Shown here piece after piece: positions 5,131 through 8,786 of a DNA stretch of 8,786 bases (position 1 is its first letter; every line of letters starts with the position of its first letter). Below the pieces are notes generated by a model. That model was not told the DNA's origin. It saw only the letters and a program-made list of their open reading frames with translations, and searched no databases. Source of the stretch: Bacillota bacterium (lineage in GTDB: Bacteria; Bacillota; Clostridia; Peptostreptococcales; Anaerovoracaceae); contig JAEEIC010000061.1 in NCBI GenBank assembly GCA_016281165.1, positions 1 through 8,786 of the forward strand. Reading direction: 5' to 3'. A program made the position numbers and the translations under genes.

Positions 5131-5792
5131 TGGACCGCGCGAAACTTAAAAGGATACTGATCATCACCGCGATAGCGGTGCTGGCCGCCGCCTATCTGAT
5201 GGCGCTGGCGTCCCAGCAGCGGGAGGAGGCCCTGCAGGCCCAGGATGGCGGCAACGTCCTGCCTTCGGAGCAGTCCCAGCAGATCGCCCAGAGCCTTGAA
5301 CAGAGCGCCCAGCAGCCGGCGGTCCCGGTCGCTCCGCCGCAGGATCTCGCGCAGGCTCCTCCGCAGGAGCCCGCTCCCGCCCCGCCCGAGGACGCGGTGA
5401 TACATCAGGCGGCCGTCGAGGGCAGCGGGCAGGCGCCGGCGGACTCTCAGCAGCCCCGGCCTGAGCTTCCCAAGCCCGCGGTGTCTGAGCCCCAGCAGCC
5501 GCAGGAGCCCGGGAATGAGTATCTGGACGTCTCGTTCAGGAGCAAGAAGCTTTTGAACGACCATTACGAAAAACACGGCAGGGACATGGGCTTCAAGAGC
5601 GCCGCGGATTACGAGGCCGCGGCCCGGGACGTGGTGAACGATCCCGAGGCCCTGCACAAGACCGAGAAGGAGGACGGAGACGACGTCTACTACCTCGAGG
5701 CCACCAACGAGTTCGTCGTGGTCTCCAAAGACGGTTACATCAGAACGTATTTCCTGCCGGATTCGGGAAAGAAGTATTACGACAAGCAGTAA
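5130..5792 (+). CDS. Membrane-anchored protein with Pro/Gln-rich stalk and conserved C-terminal domain, possibly BECR/RNase-toxin-like
   Basis: Protein of 220 residues from the ATG at 5130 (a GTG one codon earlier is also possible); GGGAAG lies 6-9 bases upstream. A short basic N-terminus and one hydrophobic helix (about 8-28) look like a signal anchor. Residues 30-129 are low complexity, rich in Pro, Gln, Ala and Glu, like a wall-spanning stalk. The compact C-terminal domain (130-220) reads NEYLDVSFRSKKLLNDHYEKHG, then a GF-x-SAADYEAAA helix and a beta-rich end with YYLEATNEFVVVS and DGYIRTYFLP. The layout 'LxxHxxKHG ... GxIRTYFxP' recalls RNase toxin domains of the Barnase-EndoU-ColicinE5/D-RelE (BECR) type; His145, His149, Arg205 and Thr206 would be candidate catalytic residues. 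This is recognition from memory and unproven. No immunity gene is visible next to it. Last gene of the oxidoreductase unit. Confidence 0.8.
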   Translation: MDRAKLKRILIITAIAVLAAAYLMALASQQREEALQAQDGGNVLPSEQSQQIAQSLEQSAQQPAVPVAPPQDLAQAPPQEPAPAPPEDAVIHQAAVEGSGQAPADSQQPRPELPKPAVSEPQQPQEPGNEYLDVSFRSKKLLNDHYEKHGRDMGFKSAADYEAAARDVVNDPEALHKTEKEDGDDVYYLEATNEFVVVSKDGYIRTYFLPDSGKKYYDKQ

Positions 5793-5832
5793 AGGCCGCG
5801 AAAGCCGGCAGAGGACGTAAACAGAACGAGAA

Positions 5833-5862
5833 AAAAGGCGCAGCCGCGGGGCTGCGCCTTTT
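5833..5862. terminator. Bidirectional intrinsic terminator between convergent genes
   Basis: GGCGCAGCC (5837-5845) pairs perfectly with GGCTGCGCC (5850-5858) around the tetraloop GCGG. The stem is flanked by A runs on the left (5831-5836) and TTTT on the right (5859-5862). Read on the minus strand the hairpin is followed by six T, on the + strand by four, so it should stop both the stalked-protein transcript and the minus-strand surface-enzyme transcript. Confidence 0.92.
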
Positions 5863-5899
5863 GAAGCTTTGAAAGCGCCGGTCTTTCCGCCGGGCCGCA

Positions 5900-8434
5900 T
5901 CAGTTCGCGGCCTCGGGCAGAGCTTCCTTTCGCGCGGGAAGGTAGGTGACGCCTTCGCCGTAGATGGTCTTCCAGTCGTTCTTCATGGAGACCGGTATCC
6001 AGCCGAATCCATCGCAGAGGCCGAACATCTTCTCCGCCTTGGAAACGTTTCCGTTCTCCCTTTCGGTGTCGTCGCAGCAGAGCATGAACGCCAGGCTCCT
6101 GTAGGGATTGCCGCTTGTGACGTATTCGGCCATGCTGCTGTCCCCGGTGGAATTGCCGAATGAGAGCACCGGCTGCTGGCCTATCTCCTGCATGATGACG
6201 GAGACCTTGTTCATCTTGAGGTTCTTGATGATGAAGTCGCCGCCCAGCACCAGCTCGTCGCCCTCGGCGAAAACATAGTCAAGGCCGTCGGCGCCGCCCT
6301 GGTTGCTCGATACGATGGTCTCGTCGGATCCGATCAGCTGCCTGTTGGGGAGGCCCAGAGGGGAACCGCAGGCGATCCCGCGGACGATCAGGCGGTCTGT
6401 CCCGCTCACGACGTAGACCGTGAAACCGTTGTTTTTGAGCAGATCTACCACCTGCAGCATCGGCAGGTACCAGCCGTCGCCCCTGTTCATCCCTTCGTAG
6501 CTGGGCATGGGCTGCTTCTTGAACTCCTGGATGTAATCGTTGAACTCTTCGACGGTCATGCCGGCGAAGGCTGAAGCCACAGCCCTTCCGTGGTCCATCT
6601 CAAGGCCTGTGAAGGAGGCTCCGGTCTCGTTCTGCGCCTTTATCTTGTTCGCGACCTCCTTCTCGAAGTCGGAGGCTCTGTCCCTGTGATCCGGATCCTC
6701 GAGGACCCTGTACTTGAGAAGAGTGTAATCAAAGTAGTTGGGGTCGGTCTCGCAGAAGAGGGTGCCGTCAAGATCGAATACGGCTATCCTGTCGGTCTCG
6801 GGTATATAGTCGGGACTGCTCTCGTCGGTCACGGCCCTGACGTAATCCAGCAGCTCGCTCTTCGCCCTCGCGCCGCCGGTCCAAAGGGAAAGAGGCGCGG
6901 ACGAGGAGATCATGCTTTCGAGCCTTTCCAGCAGGACGGCCGCCTGGGCTCTTGTGAGACTGCCCTTCGGGGCCAGCCTCCCGCCGCCCATACCTTCCAT
7001 GAGGCCGCTGCCGGCCGCCCAGCCGAGAGCGGGAAGGTATCTGCCGTCAGCCTCGCCGGCGTCTGTAAAGCCTGAGATGCCGGCGTTTCCCTGCCTTGCC
7101 GTATCGATACCGGCCAGGGCCGCGCAGTTCATCATCATGAAGGCCGCCTCTTCTCTCGTCAAAGGCTGGGCAGGAAAGAAGGCTCCCTCCTTCACCGGGG
7201 CGATCCCTTCGGCCGCTGCCCAGCGGACCGCTTCGGTATACCAGGTATCTGAAGCAACATCGTTATAAGGCATCGCGAAGTTCACGACAGGCTCGCCCGA
7301 CATCCTCCAGAGTATGGTCGTCAGCTGCGCCCTGGTGAGGAGGCTGTCCGGGCTGAAGCTCAGAGTCGAGGTCCCGTCCATCAGGCCGTTCTTGTACGCG
7401 TGGAGGACCCCGTCTTTATACCAGGCGCCTTCGGGAACGTCGCTGAAGGGCATGCCGCTCTTCCAGAGGTTAGCGCGGGCAGTCAGGTTCTCCTTAAGAT
7501 CGGTAAAGAAGAACATGTAGTCGTAGATGTGATAGGAGCCGGTCTCGAAGATGTCGATCATCGGGGGATAATCGGCTGTATCGATGCCGGTCACGACCAG
7601 CTCGCCCCGCTCTCCGATATACGCTCCGCAAAGACCGGGCAGGGGATCGCCTTCTCCGCCGATGACGGCGCCGCTGTTGAGAGAGCTGCCTGCGGGGACG
7701 CTGTCGGTCCTCCAGTTGAGCGGGTTGATGGAAAGAGCGCGGGTCCCCGCGGGGATCACGATAGAGCTGCCGAGAGTCCCGTCCTCGCAGTCGAAGCTGA
7801 CGACAGTGCCCAGATCCAGTTCTCCCTGAGCGGGCCTTATGTCGGGATATTCTTCGGTCAGTTCCCCGGTGACAGCCCAGCCGAGGGCGTAGACTGTGAC
7901 CAGGCGGTCCCTCAGATATTCGGCGTAGCCCGTGTCTCCGCTGAAGTATTCCTTCATCAGTTCAAGGCACATGGCGGAGCCCTGCGAGAAGCCTGCCAGG
8001 ATTATGCCCCTGCCGCCGTTCTCGTGCTCCAGATACCAGCTGAAGGCGGCGGATACGTCTTCATATGCCAGTTCGCCTGCCTTCAGGGTCTCTTCCGCGG
8101 GCAGCCTGTACGCGTTCATGGACATCTGGCGGTAGTAGGGGGAGAAGATCCTTCCCGCGTCCTCATATATGCCTTTTTCAAGGTCCAGCGCATATACGAA
8201 CTGCCTCTTCAGCTTGTCGTTCAGATCGAACGAATTGGTCTCGCTCCTCGTATCCACCGTCGGGCAGACGAGGAATACGTCCACGCCGGTGTCCTCGCCG
8301 AGCCCGAGATAGGCCCAGCTTTCAGCCAGTCCGTAGTCAGGACCCGCTTTCTCCGCTTCCTGTCCGAAGGCCGCCGCCGGCAGCGCCAGCGTCAGCGCGA
8401 GGACTATCGTCAGTATCCTCTTCACGGTTTTCAT
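5900..8434 (-). CDS. Secreted S-layer-anchored two-enzyme fusion: DUF3089-like hydrolase, three SLH domains, HAD phosphatase-like domain
   Basis: Protein of 844 residues. A signal peptide covers about 1-24 (KTVKR, hydrophobic core, AAAFG). Residues 50-315 resemble DUF3089, an alpha/beta hydrolase: DVFLVCPTVDTR, FSPYYRQMSMNAYR (97-110), the nucleophile elbow AGFSQGS (Ser150) and a late His302 in SYHIYDYMFFF. Three SLH domains follow (about 328-380, 388-440, 453-505), each with the F/Y-x-D-V...W and LTRxxxA pattern, which would hold the protein on secondary cell-wall polymer. The C-terminal HAD domain (547-830) has FDLDGT (Asp554, Asp556), VVSGTD (Ser677), lysines near 737-743 and FGNSTGDSSM (Asp765), all four HAD motifs, closest in style to phosphoserine/phosphorylcholine phosphatases. 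Each domain looks intact, so both active sites may work outside the cell; substrates are unknown. AGGAGG lies 5 bases before the ATG. It is 27 bases downstream of the edge gene and probably in its operon. Confidence 0.93.
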   Translation of the reverse strand: MKTVKRILTIVLALTLALPAAAFGQEAEKAGPDYGLAESWAYLGLGEDTGVDVFLVCPTVDTRSETNSFDLNDKLKRQFVYALDLEKGIYEDAGRIFSPYYRQMSMNAYRLPAEETLKAGELAYEDVSAAFSWYLEHENGGRGIILAGFSQGSAMCLELMKEYFSGDTGYAEYLRDRLVTVYALGWAVTGELTEEYPDIRPAQGELDLGTVVSFDCEDGTLGSSIVIPAGTRALSINPLNWRTDSVPAGSSLNSGAVIGGEGDPLPGLCGAYIGERGELVVTGIDTADYPPMIDIFETGSYHIYDYMFFFTDLKENLTARANLWKSGMPFSDVPEGAWYKDGVLHAYKNGLMDGTSTLSFSPDSLLTRAQLTTILWRMSGEPVVNFAMPYNDVASDTWYTEAVRWAAAEGIAPVKEGAFFPAQPLTREEAAFMMMNCAALAGIDTARQGNAGISGFTDAGEADGRYLPALGWAAGSGLMEGMGGGRLAPKGSLTRAQAAVLLERLESMISSSAPLSLWTGGARAKSELLDYVRAVTDESSPDYIPETDRIAVFDLDGTLFCETDPNYFDYTLLKYRVLEDPDHRDRASDFEKEVANKIKAQNETGASFTGLEMDHGRAVASAFAGMTVEEFNDYIQEFKKQPMPSYEGMNRGDGWYLPMLQVVDLLKNNGFTVYVVSGTDRLIVRGIACGSPLGLPNRQLIGSDETIVSSNQGGADGLDYVFAEGDELVLGGDFIIKNLKMNKVSVIMQEIGQQPVLSFGNSTGDSSMAEYVTSGNPYRSLAFMLCCDDTERENGNVSKAEKMFGLCDGFGWIPVSMKNDWKTIYGEGVTYLPARKEALPEAAN

Positions 8435-8461
8435 CGATGCCTCCTGAGGTGTCTTTTTCGC

Positions 8462-8786
8462 TCAATGCTGCAAGAGAACCGGGCCGTCTTCCTGCGGGGC
8501 TTTCTGCGAGAACTCCTTCACCATCCTGCGGTTGAAGGATCCCATGGCCTGGCGCTCGTTGGCCGCCACGGTCTCCTGCTCTTCGGCGTCTATCTCGCGG
8601 GGAACGTGGGCCGCCTTGGACGTGAAGCTTGTTACGCCCGCGACGAAGGACGACTCATCAGGGCTGAGGCCGGGAATTTCGCCGCATCTCAGCGCCTGCT
8701 CGTCGATCTTGTTCAGCATCGCCTTCATCTTGAACATGTCGTTGACGCCTATGACGTTGTCGAAGTCGCTGTATCCGGGCTCCCCG
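8462..8786 (-). CDS. Hypothetical protein, C-terminal part (5' partial at window edge)
   Basis: The minus-strand frame is open up to the window edge: codons upstream of the ATG at 8737 continue as GEPGYSDFDNVIGVND without a stop, and that ATG has no ribosome binding site, so the true start is probably beyond 8786. The visible 107 or so residues are hydrophilic, with one cysteine, a helix-like KMKAMLNKIDEQAL segment and an acidic, Gln-rich tail ending VLLQH. I do not recognise the family. It ends in TGA at 8462-8464, 27 bases before the start of the surface-enzyme gene with no terminator or clear promoter between, which points to co-transcription. Confidence 0.7.
   Translation of the reverse strand, partial: GEPGYSDFDNVIGVNDMFKMKAMLNKIDEQALRCGEIPGLSPDESSFVAGVTSFTSKAAHVPREIDAEEQETVAANERQAMGSFNRRMVKEFSQKAPQEDGPVLLQH

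Noticed and set aside
4995..5900. Minus-strand open frame of 301 codons opposite the stalked protein
   Set aside because: It is Leu/Arg/Gly-rich low-complexity sequence spanning the bidirectional terminator, whereas the + strand frame has an anchor helix, a coupled start and a structured C-terminal domain.

Overview
The window looks like a GC-rich member of the Clostridia (Firmicutes), possibly a gut or rumen lineage. The hints are strong AGGAGG-type ribosome binding sites, GTG and TTG starts, a one-chain iron-sulfur L-serine dehydratase, an SdpR/SdpI-type pair, a CPCC zinc-ribbon protein and S-layer-homology (SLH) domains. The lineage is inference from gene content. I see no tRNA, rRNA, CRISPR array or insertion sequence. 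Coding density is high.

Left part, + strand (1-2933). The window opens inside a gene whose C-terminal portion resembles the soluble tail of clostridial ABC-2 permeases, and a strong intrinsic terminator closes it. An extended -10 promoter right after that terminator probably drives a two-gene unit: a metallo-beta-lactamase-fold hydrolase and a one-chain L-serine ammonia-lyase (sdaA).

Middle (2934-4270). A minus-strand pair converges on sdaA: an ArsR-type repressor (sdpR-like) followed, after one base, by an SdpI-family membrane protein with six probable helices. Its control region is unusually readable: a near-consensus promoter (TTGACA, 17 bases, TATCAT), a composite palindromic operator over the transcription start, and a long hairpin in the 5' leader. 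No SdpABC-type toxin genes are visible. A second promoter faces the other way.

Right of the divergent promoters (4267-5862, + strand). Three tightly packed genes follow: a flavodoxin-fold NAD(P)H oxidoreductase with a four-cysteine motif, a small CPCC zinc-ribbon protein with a basic amphipathic N-terminus, and a membrane-anchored protein with a long Pro/Gln/Ala-rich stalk and a compact C-terminal domain that may be related to BECR-type RNase toxin domains. A bidirectional terminator ends this unit.

Right end, minus strand (5862-8786). A gene cut by the window edge lies just upstream of an 844-residue secreted protein that joins three modules: a DUF3089-like alpha/beta hydrolase, three SLH domains in the middle, and a C-terminal HAD phosphatase-like domain. 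This two-enzyme cell-surface fusion is the most unusual object here. The sdpR/sdpI control region and the stalked domain at 5130-5792 come next.
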